A DNA stretch of 64,000 nt. Source: Butyricimonas faecalis (lineage in GTDB: Bacteria > Bacteroidota > Bacteroidia > Bacteroidales > Marinifilaceae). A program made the translations under genes and the position numbers. The notes under the pieces were generated by a model. The model searched no databases. It was not told where the DNA came from and saw only the letters and a list, made by a program, of their open reading frames with translations. Shown in pieces: positions 1 to 8,600 of this stretch. Numbering within the stretch: the first letter of the stretch is position 1; each line of letters starts with the position of its first letter. The stretch is from contig NZ_CP032819.1 in the NCBI RefSeq assembly GCF_003991565.1, forward strand, positions 4,402,001-4,466,000, written 5' to 3'.

Positions 1-787
1 TCGCCAATTGCGGATGAATTATTATGCTGTTCTCGCGTTGAAAGCGAGGGTGTACCTCTACGCGGGAGAGCAAGCGAGAGCTTTGGACGTGGCCAAAAAA
101 CTGTTGACAGATCCTAAAGTGAATGAGTATTTTCCGGCCGTTGATCCGACTAAACTTCTCGCCAATCAAAGAAATCCTGACCGGGTGTTCTCTACAGAAG
201 TGTTAGCAGGAATTTATAAAAAGGATCGTGTTGCTGTTTATAACAGTTATTTCAGCTCCAGTTCGGCTGGAAATAATTACTTGCATCCCCGAAAAGATTT
301 TGTGAGTACTAACCTGTTTGCCAGTGAAACGCAAGATTATCGTTTCCAAACGTGGTGGCAGGTGTCTTCCGGTGTGGGTGAGACCGGACATATGCTTATC
401 AAATATAAAGATATAGATAAACCGAGCGGGGAAACTGATTCTGAATACTTTTATGCTATTTTCATGTCTTTGATTCGTTTGAGCGAGGTGTATTATATCG
501 CGGCGGAATGTGAACCCGTGTTGGAGGATAAATACGGGTGGTTGAACGAGATACGTGGTCGAAGAGGGTTGCCCGTTTCGCCTGTTATTTCGGAAGAGGA
601 TTTTATGACTCGCCTACGCGTGGAATATTTGCGCGAGTTCCTCGGTGAGGGACAGATTTTTTTCTTGTATAAACGTTTATTCGGTAACATCATTCCTAGT
701 GAAAACGGGTACGATTTGAACACGTATGAGGCGAAGGAGGAAAATTACGTGTTGCCTATGCCTTCCGGGGAAATTGAAAATCGTTAA
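1..787 (+). CDS. SusD/RagB-family outer-membrane lipoprotein, 3' part only (locus A)
   Basis: The reading frame is open to the first base of the window, so this is the C-terminal ~260 residues of a SusD-like protein whose 5' end lies upstream. SusD proteins are surface lipoproteins that cap a SusC TonB-dependent channel and capture the ligand. Visible family features are a TPR-like helix rich in Ala/Leu (ALKARVYLYAGEQARAL, as in other SusDs), a later helix matching LIRLSEVYYIAAE, the short 'LNEIRGRRGL' block and the EYLREFLGEGQIFFLYKR segment, which is the usual C-terminal SusD signature. The order SusD-DUF4843-PKD-like downstream is repeated in locus B, so a SusC gene is expected just before the window. 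Confidence in family is high; the ligand cannot be read from the sequence. Confidence 0.9.
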   Translation, partial: RQLRMNYYAVLALKARVYLYAGEQARALDVAKKLLTDPKVNEYFPAVDPTKLLANQRNPDRVFSTEVLAGIYKKDRVAVYNSYFSSSSAGNNYLHPRKDFVSTNLFASETQDYRFQTWWQVSSGVGETGHMLIKYKDIDKPSGETDSEYFYAIFMSLIRLSEVYYIAAECEPVLEDKYGWLNEIRGRRGLPVSPVISEEDFMTRLRVEYLREFLGEGQIFFLYKRLFGNIIPSENGYDLNTYEAKEENYVLPMPSGEIENR

Positions 788-799
788 AATAGTAAAGTT

Positions 800-1633
800 A
801 TGAAATGGAGAAATATATTATTGGTTTTAGCCTTTGGGGGGCTTTTAGGGGCTTGTGAAAAGAAAGAAATACCGACATTTACCACGGATGACACCGGGAT
901 TTATTTTCAACGAGTGTCGAGTTCTTATTACGGTACCACCACGGAATTTTATTCGGATTCATTATCGTATTCGTTCTTGGCCGTGGAGGCATCGGCTAAG
1001 AGTGAGGTGCTTTCAACCACGGTTCGGACAATGGGTAAGGTTGTGGATTACGACAGACCTTTTAAGGTAGAGATTGATCAAGAAGGAACGACAGCCGTGG
1101 AAGGGAAGCATTACGAGGTGGCTTTCGATACGATGGTTATCCCCGCGGGGAAAAGTTCCGCGGAAGTTCAGATCCGTTTTTTTCGAACAGACGATTTGTT
1201 GGAAAAGACCATTCGTTTGGCTTTACGTTTGAAGGATAACGAGCATTTTAAATGTCATTTCCCGGAGTATAAAAATACGAATGCTTATGCGGCTAAAGGA
1301 GTGCAAATCCGCGGTGATTTGTTCGCATTTTCATTGAGTGAGATGTACTCAGAACCGAGGTACTGGAATAGGCAGGGGAAAAAATATCTAGGTGAGTGGA
1401 CGTCGAAAAAATATCTTGTGGTTAATGCTGTTTGTGGGCTGAGTGATGAGGATTGGGACGATGCAGGATTGGCGGGGGCGAAAGTGACTCTTGGACGTTT
1501 GAGCTTTTTTGCCATTGCCGTTCAAAAATATCTGCAGGAACAAGCGGATGCCGATACACCGGAAGTGGATTCGGATGGGAAATACATGCAACTTGCTCCG
1601 GCTTATTCTGTAGATTATTCCCGGTATGAATGA
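800..1633 (+). CDS. DUF4843-type lipoprotein (locus A)
   Basis: 277 residues with a signal peptide ending in a lipobox (GLLGACEKK, Cys at about residue 19), so an outer-membrane or periplasmic lipoprotein. The pattern of a central beta-rich domain with phrases such as 'DYDRPFKVEID' and 'GKHYEVAFDTMVIPAGKSS' is characteristic of DUF4843 proteins, which sit directly after SusD in many Bacteroidota loci. Their function is not established; from memory, small lipoproteins at this position co-purify with peptide-type SusCD complexes (the BT2261-2264 type), which I offer as context only. It starts 13 bp after susD, and its 3' end overlaps the earliest possible start of the next gene, so it is co-transcribed. 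A paralogue is at 10096. Confidence 0.8.
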   Translation: MKWRNILLVLAFGGLLGACEKKEIPTFTTDDTGIYFQRVSSSYYGTTTEFYSDSLSYSFLAVEASAKSEVLSTTVRTMGKVVDYDRPFKVEIDQEGTTAVEGKHYEVAFDTMVIPAGKSSAEVQIRFFRTDDLLEKTIRLALRLKDNEHFKCHFPEYKNTNAYAAKGVQIRGDLFAFSLSEMYSEPRYWNRQGKKYLGEWTSKKYLVVNAVCGLSDEDWDDAGLAGAKVTLGRLSFFAIAVQKYLQEQADADTPEVDSDGKYMQLAPAYSVDYSRYE

Positions 1634-1649
1634 TTTAAAATGTAAAGTT

Positions 1650-3260
1650 ATGAAGATAAAGGTAATTATATTGTTTTTATTTGTTTTTTCTCTTTGTGCT
1701 TGTTTTGACGACAAGGGAAATTACGATTATCGTGAAATGGCAGAGATCACGATAGAAAATATTCCGGAGTTAATCGAAGTTTTAGGTAGCTCGGATCATA
1801 TCGTGGTGAAACCAAAAGTGATTTCTCCTTCTAAAGAAGAAATCACGGAGGATAACCCTAATTTTGAATTTAATTACAAGATTGAGTTAAAGGCGGGAGG
1901 AACAATTGTATCCGGGCAAAGGTGGGTGGACTTGAATCCGATGAAAAAGTTGTACTTGGACACATTGGCGGCATTCGTCGCGAACACGTATGTCGGCTGG
2001 TTCTCCGTGATGGACAAGCGTTCGGGTGTACAGACTTCTGCTATGTTTGAGGTAAAAGTTGCTTCCCCAACTTACGAGGGGTGGATGATTCTTTGTGATG
2101 AGGGGGCTCAAAAACGCGTGCGAATGGATATGATTTCGGTGATCTCTGCAGAGCGGACTGTTCCGGCTTATGATATTTTAACTCCATTGGGTTTACCGGA
2201 ATTGAAACAGGCCGCGGGAATCGGTTTTTATCCGACGCTGTACTCGAATCCTTCCGATATTATATACGTGATGTCGGGAGAGGGTACATTTAAAATAGAC
2301 CGGGAGACGTTTAAGACGGATGCTTCATGGGATATAAATAATGTTGATTTTGTTATTCCTCGGGTGGGTGAAAATGTGATTTTTTATACATCCGTGAATG
2401 GTAGCAATGCGGCAGGGGCTCTTGCCTGTCTTTGTGTGACAGATGTTGGGAATGCTTATGCCCAAGTGCTTGATTACGGAGGGGCTGCGTTTGAATATCC
2501 CGTGAATACTTCAGCACGGGGAGCTACTCCCGAGTACCGGGTAGCCCCATATATCGGAGTGAGTTTGGCTCGTCCGGGGCGCAGTTCGACAGCTTTATTT
2601 TACGACGTGGATAATCAACGATTCGTGGGATGGAAGTACGGTTCTGATGCAGATGGCATGCAAATATTGACCCCGGTGCCAGATCCGGATGACGCTTTGT
2701 TCAGTTTCAGAGCGGGTATGGAGCTCGTGTACATGGAAAGTACTCGTTATTCCAATGGTCTGGTTTATGCAATTTTGCAGGATGATGCGGGAAAGCGTTG
2801 TATTTACGGGATCAACATGTCAGGTAACGGTTTTGTGCAGGAGGCAAAGTACGAGAACTTGAACGCCCCGGATTTTGACAAGGCAACGAGTTTTGCCTTT
2901 CATTCCCAGTTCCCTTACATGTTCTATGCCGTGGGCAACAAGGTGTACTTGCATAACTTGGGGACGAACGTGACGTACCCGATGGATAATATAGCGTTGG
3001 GGGATAACGAGGAAGTGACAATGTTGAAGTTTAACCTGTACAGGCAGTGTTCGTTGGCTGACTTGAGCAACCAATCGGATGAGTTTATGGCCCGGCAGTA
3101 CGAGTTGATGGTGGGTTCTTATAATCATTCAGCTTCGGATAATAACGGTGGCAGGTTGGGATTTTACCCGGTGGACGGGGTGAATAACAGCGTGACGAAA
3201 AGGACGGAATACGAGGGGTTCGCTAGAATAAAGGATGTGGTGTACCGTGAGCGGAGGTAA
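1650..3260 (+). CDS. PKD-like family lipoprotein (locus A)
   Basis: About 536 residues from the chosen ATG at 1650, which gives a clean signal peptide (MKIKVIILFLFVFSLCACF) with a lipobox Cys. An in-frame ATG at 1626 would overlap the DUF4843 gene and put eight odd residues before the signal peptide, so it is less likely. The N-terminal region (DDKGNYDYREMAEITI...) and the following PKD-like beta domain, then a long beta-propeller-like C-terminal region, fit the PKD-like lipoproteins that follow DUF4843 genes in SusCD loci. No catalytic motif is visible; a role in surface ligand binding or as a SusCD accessory subunit is inferred. Its paralogue is at 10862 in locus B. The gene ends just before a hairpin at 3285-3312. 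Confidence 0.75.
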   Translation: MKIKVIILFLFVFSLCACFDDKGNYDYREMAEITIENIPELIEVLGSSDHIVVKPKVISPSKEEITEDNPNFEFNYKIELKAGGTIVSGQRWVDLNPMKKLYLDTLAAFVANTYVGWFSVMDKRSGVQTSAMFEVKVASPTYEGWMILCDEGAQKRVRMDMISVISAERTVPAYDILTPLGLPELKQAAGIGFYPTLYSNPSDIIYVMSGEGTFKIDRETFKTDASWDINNVDFVIPRVGENVIFYTSVNGSNAAGALACLCVTDVGNAYAQVLDYGGAAFEYPVNTSARGATPEYRVAPYIGVSLARPGRSSTALFYDVDNQRFVGWKYGSDADGMQILTPVPDPDDALFSFRAGMELVYMESTRYSNGLVYAILQDDAGKRCIYGINMSGNGFVQEAKYENLNAPDFDKATSFAFHSQFPYMFYAVGNKVYLHNLGTNVTYPMDNIALGDNEEVTMLKFNLYRQCSLADLSNQSDEFMARQYELMVGSYNHSASDNNGGRLGFYPVDGVNNSVTKRTEYEGFARIKDVVYRERR

Positions 3261-3284
3261 GTGATTTGACAATTATGATGTAAG

Positions 3285-3312
3285 GAGAGGGAGATGGGAA
3301 TGTCTCCCTCTC
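3285..3312 (+). terminator. Hairpin at end of locus A
   Basis: A perfect 10-bp stem (GAGAGGGAGA / TCTCCCTCTC) with an 8-nt loop lies between the locus A PKD-like gene and the convergent sigma-factor gene. There is no strong T tract directly after it on either strand, so it may be a bidirectional terminator of modest strength or an mRNA 3'-end stabiliser. Confidence 0.55.
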
Positions 3313-3363
3313 AAAGTTCAATGCCTTTTTGTCTTTGGGATGAAGTACCGGTTCATTCTCTGT

Positions 3364-3927
3364 TTATAATGTGACGCTTAAGAACAGGAGTAAATTCTGT
3401 AATTTCTTTTTCAATATCTGTTTTCCCCGTTTTTTATAGGCTTTAACGGAGTCGATTGTCAAATGGAGTTGTGCGGCGATGGCTTCATTGGATTCCCCGG
3501 AGAGGCTTAATTTATAGATCTCTTGTATTTTTTCGGGCAGTTCGGTGATGGCTTTGTGCATGAGAAAGTATACTTCTTCTTCAATGATGGCATCGAGGAA
3601 AAATTCTTCCGTATCATTTGCGACTTGTGGATCTTGCAGGTAACGTTCCTGTGCTTTTTTGCCTCGGATATAGTTTAGGCTGCGATGTTTGATAGACGTG
3701 AAGAGAAATGATTTTAAGGAAACGATATCGGGAAATGATTTTTTGTTACGGTATAATTCGTATATGACATCATTGACAATATCCTCGGCGATCATTTCTT
3801 CTTTGACGTATTGCTGTGCAAAAGAACCTAATATTTGATAATACTCTTTAAAGAAAAAACGGTATGCTTCTTCCTCTCCGGCGCAAAGCCGTTTTAGCCA
3901 ATCTTGCTGCTCTGTTTTGGATATCAT
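3364..3927 (-). CDS. ECF (FecI-like) RNA polymerase sigma factor (locus B)
   Basis: 187 residues with sigma-70 region 2 (FKEYYQILGSFAQQYV...AEDIVNDVIYELY...SLKSFLFTSIKHRSLNYIR) and region 4 (LPEKIQEIYKLSLSGESNEAIAAQLHLTIDSVKAYKKRGK, split over the C-terminal third). This is the normal size for Bacteroidota ECF sigmas paired with FecR anti-sigmas. It should direct transcription of the adjacent STN-containing SusC locus when FecR is signalled. Unusually it is divergent from its FecR partner (132 bp between the start codons) rather than upstream in the same operon as in locus C. A TAnnTTTG box upstream (3946-3953) suggests housekeeping-sigma expression. The 3' end faces locus A. Confidence 0.92.
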   Translation of the reverse strand: MISKTEQQDWLKRLCAGEEEAYRFFFKEYYQILGSFAQQYVKEEMIAEDIVNDVIYELYRNKKSFPDIVSLKSFLFTSIKHRSLNYIRGKKAQERYLQDPQVANDTEEFFLDAIIEEEVYFLMHKAITELPEKIQEIYKLSLSGESNEAIAAQLHLTIDSVKAYKKRGKQILKKKLQNLLLFLSVTL

Positions 3928-3945
3928 GTTGTTTTATTGCATGGG

Positions 3946-3953
3946 CAAATATA
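3946..3953 (-). promoter_or_regulatory. -7 box (TATATTTG) of the locus B sigma gene
   Basis: On the minus strand TATATTTG is an exact match to the Bacteroidota TAnnTTTG -7 element and lies about 19 nt before the sigma start codon. No good TTG -33 element is seen at the right distance, so this is a partial match. The divergent 132-bp region also holds a T9 run before FecR, but no clear FecR promoter. Confidence 0.5.
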
Positions 3954-4059
3954 GGAATATATTTAATGGCCTTTCCTTGGATTATCTTAAAAAAGTATAC
4001 TTTTTTTTTGACACTTTCGTTTATAGGTAGTGTTCTACTCATGAAAAACGGAAGGATAC

Positions 4060-5214
4060 ATGAAAAATACTTTTGAAATAGCACGAATTATCCATGATTA
4101 TTTACTCGGGGAAATATCCGAGGAGGAGCAACGTCTTTTGGATGAATGGGTGCGGCAGAGCGAGAGGCACCGGGAAATGTTGATAGGTTTTCGTGGTCGG
4201 GAGTATTGGGATAGGAAGGAACGGGGGCATCGGGCGTTTAGTTTTGAAAAAGGGTATCGGAAATTTGAGGCAAGAAAGAGACGGGAAGTGAGACGTGCGA
4301 GATGGATGCGGGTGGCGATGGTTGCTGCCGTGGTTTGTTGTGTGGTGAGTGGTTCTGTTTTTTGGTTATGGAGATCCGAACGACAGGGAAAGCATGAGAT
4401 TGCCCGGGTGGAAATTCCGATTGTTCCGGGTGAGCGTCGGGCCGTGTTGGTTTTGGATAACGGGCAACGGGTGAAATTGTCCGGTGGGTCTGAGTTGAAA
4501 GTAGAGGAAAAATCTACCGTGATTTCGATAAAAGATAACCATATTGTTTATTCAAGAGAAGATTCGTTGAAAATAGAGGCTGTGAACCGGGTATATACTC
4601 CCCGGGGAGGCGAGTATAGCTTGGAATTGTCAGACGGAACGATCGTGTGGTTAAATGCCGAGAGTGAATTATCTTATCCCGTGCGGTTTAAAAATGATTG
4701 CAGGGAAGTGGAGGTTAACGGAGAAGCTTATTTCGAAGTGGCTAAGTGTGTTGACAGGCCGTTTATCGTGAACGCGAACGGGATGAGGATCCGGGTATTG
4801 GGCACCTCTTTTAACGTGCGGGCGTATGAGGGGGAAGAGCGGCAAACAACTTTAGTCGAGGGGTGCGTGGAAGTCGCTTACGGGGAGCAGCGAGTGAAAA
4901 TAAATCCGGGACAGCAGGTGGCATTGAATAACGGGCATCTGGAGGTGCGGCAGGTAGATATTCATATTTACTCGGGATGGAAAAGCGGGCGTTTTGTATT
5001 TGAGGATCATCCGTTGGCTGAAGTGTTACGAGAGTTGGAGCGATGGTATGATGTGCAGATTGTGGTTGAAGATGAAAGGGTTGAACAGTTGAAATTCACG
5101 AGTGATTTTCCGCGTTACGAGGATATAGATAAGGTTTTGGATATTATAGAGCTGGCAACTTGCGTCAAGTTTGAAGTGCGGGGACGAACAATTACAGTAC
5201 GAATGGCTGAATAA
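4060..5214 (+). CDS. FecR-family anti-sigma factor (locus B)
   Basis: 384 residues. The N-terminal ~80 residues are the cytoplasmic anti-sigma region (short DUF4880-like helices, 'LLGEISEEEQRLLDEW'), followed by a single membrane helix at about residues 83-104 and a periplasmic FecR domain with the typical 'GTSFNVRAYEGEERQTTLVEG' stretch and a C-terminal DUF4974-like segment ('FVFEDHPLAEVLRELERWYDVQIVVED'). FecR proteins pass the signal from the STN domain of a TonB-dependent transducer to an ECF sigma. Its partner sigma is the divergent gene at 3364-3927 and its transducer is the STN-bearing SusC downstream. All expected regions are present, so it looks intact. Confidence 0.93.
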   Translation: MKNTFEIARIIHDYLLGEISEEEQRLLDEWVRQSERHREMLIGFRGREYWDRKERGHRAFSFEKGYRKFEARKRREVRRARWMRVAMVAAVVCCVVSGSVFWLWRSERQGKHEIARVEIPIVPGERRAVLVLDNGQRVKLSGGSELKVEEKSTVISIKDNHIVYSREDSLKIEAVNRVYTPRGGEYSLELSDGTIVWLNAESELSYPVRFKNDCREVEVNGEAYFEVAKCVDRPFIVNANGMRIRVLGTSFNVRAYEGEERQTTLVEGCVEVAYGEQRVKINPGQQVALNNGHLEVRQVDIHIYSGWKSGRFVFEDHPLAEVLRELERWYDVQIVVEDERVEQLKFTSDFPRYEDIDKVLDIIELATCVKFEVRGRTITVRMAE

Positions 5215-5238
5215 TTGAAACGTGTTAAAATAAAAATA

Positions 5239-5280
5239 GGGAAGTGCTGAGAACACTCCCCTAGCTTTAGGTGTACCTAA
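5239..5280 (+). promoter_or_regulatory. Leader hairpins between FecR and SusC (locus B)
   Basis: Two small inverted repeats occupy the gap of about 100 bp: GGG-A-AGTG / CACT-CCC (5239-5260, one bulged base) and TTAGGT-GT-ACCTAA (5267-5280). They may form an attenuator or a processing site separating regulator and transporter expression. Comparable hairpins precede the SusC genes of loci C and D. No T tract follows, so true termination is uncertain. Confidence 0.4.
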
Positions 5281-5311
5281 TAAATTCATAAAATTTAATG
5301 AGAACAAAATT

Positions 5312-8300
5312 ATGAAAAAAAATGAGAATTATGATGTCGGATGTTGTTTTTACATCATGAAAAGGTTGTTTTTGGGTATTTTACTCGTCTTTTTTTCCAT
5401 TTTCAATGGGCAGGCGCAAAAGAAAGAGGTGCGAGTTACCTTGGATGTAAAGGGGAACTCGTTGCAGCAGGTGTTTAAAGAGATAACGCGGCAAACGGGT
5501 TATAAATTCGTGTATAGCAGTTCTCTTTTGCCGGAGAACGTGAAGGTGTCGTTGACGGTGAAAAATGAGACATTGGAGAGGACGTTGGAACTTTGTTTGA
5601 AGGGCACGGATTTGGGGTTTAAAGTTGAAGAATCTCACGTGATTATTTCTCCTCGGTTACCCAAAGAGCAGAATATGAACGTGACGGTTTACGAGGGAAC
5701 GGTTGTTGATGTGAATGGCGATGGGGTGCCGGGTGTGACTATCGTGCTGAAGGGAACCAGTCAAGGAGTTGCGACGAATGCGGAAGGTCGTTTTGAAATG
5801 GCTGTCCCCGAAGGAGAAGATCAAGTGCTGGTGTTCTCTTTTGTCGGGATGAAAACCGTCGAGGTAAAACTGAAAAATCAGAAGAACTTACAGGTAACGC
5901 TGGAAGATGATGTGACAGAAGTAGAAGAGGTGGTGGTGAACGGTTTGTTCACTCAAAACAGGAATAGTTACACGGGAGCGGTGTCCACGGTAAAAGGGGA
6001 GGATTTGTTGCGTGTGTCCCAAACGAATTTCTTTCAGGCTTTGTCTATATTGACTCCCGGTTTAAGAATCGTGGAGAATAATGAACAAGGGTCTAACCCG
6101 AATTACATTCCGGAGATTATCATTCGGGGAACCACTTCTATTGCCAGTCAAGGGGAGCTTGGATTGAATCGTCCGTTGATTATTTTGGACGGGGTTGAGA
6201 TCACCTTGGAGCAACTGTACGATTTGGATATGTACGAGATAGACCGGGTGGATGTGTTGAAAGATGCTTCTGCCACGGCGTTGTACGGGGACAAGGCTGC
6301 CAACGGGGTGATTGTCGTACAGCGCAAGAAGGTAACGGATAGCAAATTGCGGGTGCGTTACAATTTCGTACCGAACGTGCAATTCCCGGACGTGTCGTCT
6401 TTTAACCTGTGTAATGCAGAGCAAAAGTTGGAGTTGGAGAGATTATACGGGGAGTATGTCGATGCGAAAGGGGAAAAAGACGAGGAATATAATCGGAAAT
6501 ACCAATTGGTAAAGTCCGGGGTAAACACGGATTGGAAATCAAAACCGTTGCGAAATTCGTGGTCTTTCAAACACTCTTTGGCTGTGACCGGACGAGGGGG
6601 TGGGGTTGATTACGGTATTAATTTGAGTTACGGGGATACGCGCGGGGTGATGAAAGGAGATTTTCATCAAACTTATGGTATCGGTTTTTATTTTTCCTAT
6701 AACGTGGCTGAAAAATTGAATTTGAATTATCGTTCGAATTGGACGGAAACGGATTCTAAAAATTCTCCTTACGGTTCTTTTGCCGATTTTGTGAAGATTA
6801 ATCCTTATGATGCGCCTAAAGATGAATATGGAAACTGGAATGAATCGTTGTCTTTCGGCTTCCGGAATCCCTTGTACGATGCAACAACAGGTGGTTTTAG
6901 TAAAAGTACCATCAAGAATTTTACGAATTCTCTGGGTGCACGTTGGGATATCATTAAAAATCTTTACGCGACAGGAACTTTTTCTTATACGCAATCCAAT
7001 ACGCAGAGTGACGTGTACGATTCTCCCACTTCATCCACGTGGTCGGATAAACTGGAAAAATCACAGAAGGGTAGTTATACTATTACCGGAAGTAAAGGAA
7101 ATTCGTGGAGTTTGACTTATGCATTGAATTATAGTAAGTTATTTGGAGAAGATAATACAACTATATTAAGTTTACACGGTGGGGGAACGGCCTCGCATAA
7201 TCGTCGATCTAATTTCTCCTTTTTGGGGGTTGGATTTTTGAAACCCGAGTTTGATGACTTGAGTTATGCATCTTCGTATCCCGCAAGTGGAAAGCCTTCC
7301 GGGACAGAGACGATTTCTACTTCTGTCGGTTGGTACGTGAATCTGAATTTTATTTACGATAATCGTTATTTTGTAGACGGCTCTTTTCGAACTTCCGGGG
7401 GATCGAATTACGGGACGGATAATCTTTACTCTCCTTATTGGAGTTGTGGTGTCGGTTGGAATGCTCAGAATGAGGCATTTCTGAAAGATTCTTGGGTGGA
7501 TTTATTGCGTTTTCGCTTAAGCGTGGGGTACGTGGGCAGTTCTAACTTCGGGGGAATAAAACCCATGACGATTTATCAATACGATCCGGAGAATACGTAT
7601 TACACGGGATTGGGGGCGATACCTAGTTCGATGGGAAATGACCAGCTAAAGGCTCAACGTACGCTGACTTGGAACGGGGGAGTGGGAATTTCTCTTTTTG
7701 ATGGCAGGGTGGATGTGAATTTGGATGGTTACAAGCAGATATCGAAAGATTTGCTGTTGTCTATTTCTTTACCGCCTTCTGCCGGGATTTCCAGTACGAT
7801 GGCTAATTTGGGCGAAAGTGAAAACTGGGGAATAGAATGGTCTGTTTCCGGTCAAATCATCAAAAAAACGGATATGTTTTGGAGAATTACCCTCAATGGA
7901 AGTAAGACAAGAAACAAGATTACCAAGATCAGTAGTAGTTTAAAACGACAGAACTCGGAGAATCGGGATGAGGTTACTTTATCGTCTCCTAAGTTCCAAT
8001 ATGAAGAGGGGGAATCGCAAGACGCCATTTATGCCGTGCGTTCCAAGGGAATTGATCCGGCAACGGGACAAGAGATATTTATCAAGAAGGATGGAACTTA
8101 CACGTTTAAATTTGATCCACAAGATAAGGTGGCGGTTGGAATCTCGGTGCCTAAAATGCAGGGTAGCATCATGTCTTCCTTCGCGTGGAAATCCGTTTCG
8201 GTGAATATGGCTCTATCTTATACTTGGGGTGGAGATATATATAATTCCACCCGTGCGGCAAAAATTGAAAATATTGATTACCGGGTAAATGTGGATAAAC

Positions 8301-8599
8301 GGGCTTTCACGGAACGATGGAAAAAAGCGGGGGATGTGGTGGATTATATAAGAATAGATCCGAATATGCCTTATAATCATTCGGAACGTTTCGTGGAGAG
8401 ACAGAATGAGTTGTATTTATCTTCCTTGGGAATTAATTATGACGTAAATCCCTCGTGGGTACGCCGAATCGGGTTGAAAAAATTAATGGTCGGGGTGACG
8501 TTCTCCGATGTATTGCGCTTATCGACCGTGAAATATGAGAGGGGAACCAGTTATCCTTATATGCGAGGATTTAATTTTACAATAAGTCCAACATTTTAA
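5312..8599 (+). CDS. SusC/RagA-family TonB-dependent transducer-channel with STN domain (locus B)
   Basis: 1095 residues from the first ATG; the ATG at 5357 (MKRLFLGILLVFF...) gives a more standard signal peptide and may be the true start. Domain order: signal peptide, STN domain (about residues 40-115, with 'NSLQQVFKEITRQTGYKFVY'), carboxypeptidase-like beta-sandwich ('GTVVDVNGDGVPGVTIVLKG'), TonB plug ('LKDASATALYGDKAANGVI', the SusC hallmark) and a ~750-residue outer-membrane barrel ending in aromatic Phe. It forms the active-transport barrel with SusD as lid. The STN domain links it to FecR/sigma next door, so it should autoregulate its locus. The stop lies one base before the SusD start, indicating tight translational coupling. 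Ligand unknown. Confidence 0.95.
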   Translation: MKKNENYDVGCCFYIMKRLFLGILLVFFSIFNGQAQKKEVRVTLDVKGNSLQQVFKEITRQTGYKFVYSSSLLPENVKVSLTVKNETLERTLELCLKGTDLGFKVEESHVIISPRLPKEQNMNVTVYEGTVVDVNGDGVPGVTIVLKGTSQGVATNAEGRFEMAVPEGEDQVLVFSFVGMKTVEVKLKNQKNLQVTLEDDVTEVEEVVVNGLFTQNRNSYTGAVSTVKGEDLLRVSQTNFFQALSILTPGLRIVENNEQGSNPNYIPEIIIRGTTSIASQGELGLNRPLIILDGVEITLEQLYDLDMYEIDRVDVLKDASATALYGDKAANGVIVVQRKKVTDSKLRVRYNFVPNVQFPDVSSFNLCNAEQKLELERLYGEYVDAKGEKDEEYNRKYQLVKSGVNTDWKSKPLRNSWSFKHSLAVTGRGGGVDYGINLSYGDTRGVMKGDFHQTYGIGFYFSYNVAEKLNLNYRSNWTETDSKNSPYGSFADFVKINPYDAPKDEYGNWNESLSFGFRNPLYDATTGGFSKSTIKNFTNSLGARWDIIKNLYATGTFSYTQSNTQSDVYDSPTSSTWSDKLEKSQKGSYTITGSKGNSWSLTYALNYSKLFGEDNTTILSLHGGGTASHNRRSNFSFLGVGFLKPEFDDLSYASSYPASGKPSGTETISTSVGWYVNLNFIYDNRYFVDGSFRTSGGSNYGTDNLYSPYWSCGVGWNAQNEAFLKDSWVDLLRFRLSVGYVGSSNFGGIKPMTIYQYDPENTYYTGLGAIPSSMGNDQLKAQRTLTWNGGVGISLFDGRVDVNLDGYKQISKDLLLSISLPPSAGISSTMANLGESENWGIEWSVSGQIIKKTDMFWRITLNGSKTRNKITKISSSLKRQNSENRDEVTLSSPKFQYEEGESQDAIYAVRSKGIDPATGQEIFIKKDGTYTFKFDPQDKVAVGISVPKMQGSIMSSFAWKSVSVNMALSYTWGGDIYNSTRAAKIENIDYRVNVDKRAFTERWKKAGDVVDYIRIDPNMPYNHSERFVERQNELYLSSLGINYDVNPSWVRRIGLKKLMVGVTFSDVLRLSTVKYERGTSYPYMRGFNFTISPTF

Positions 8600-8600
8600 T

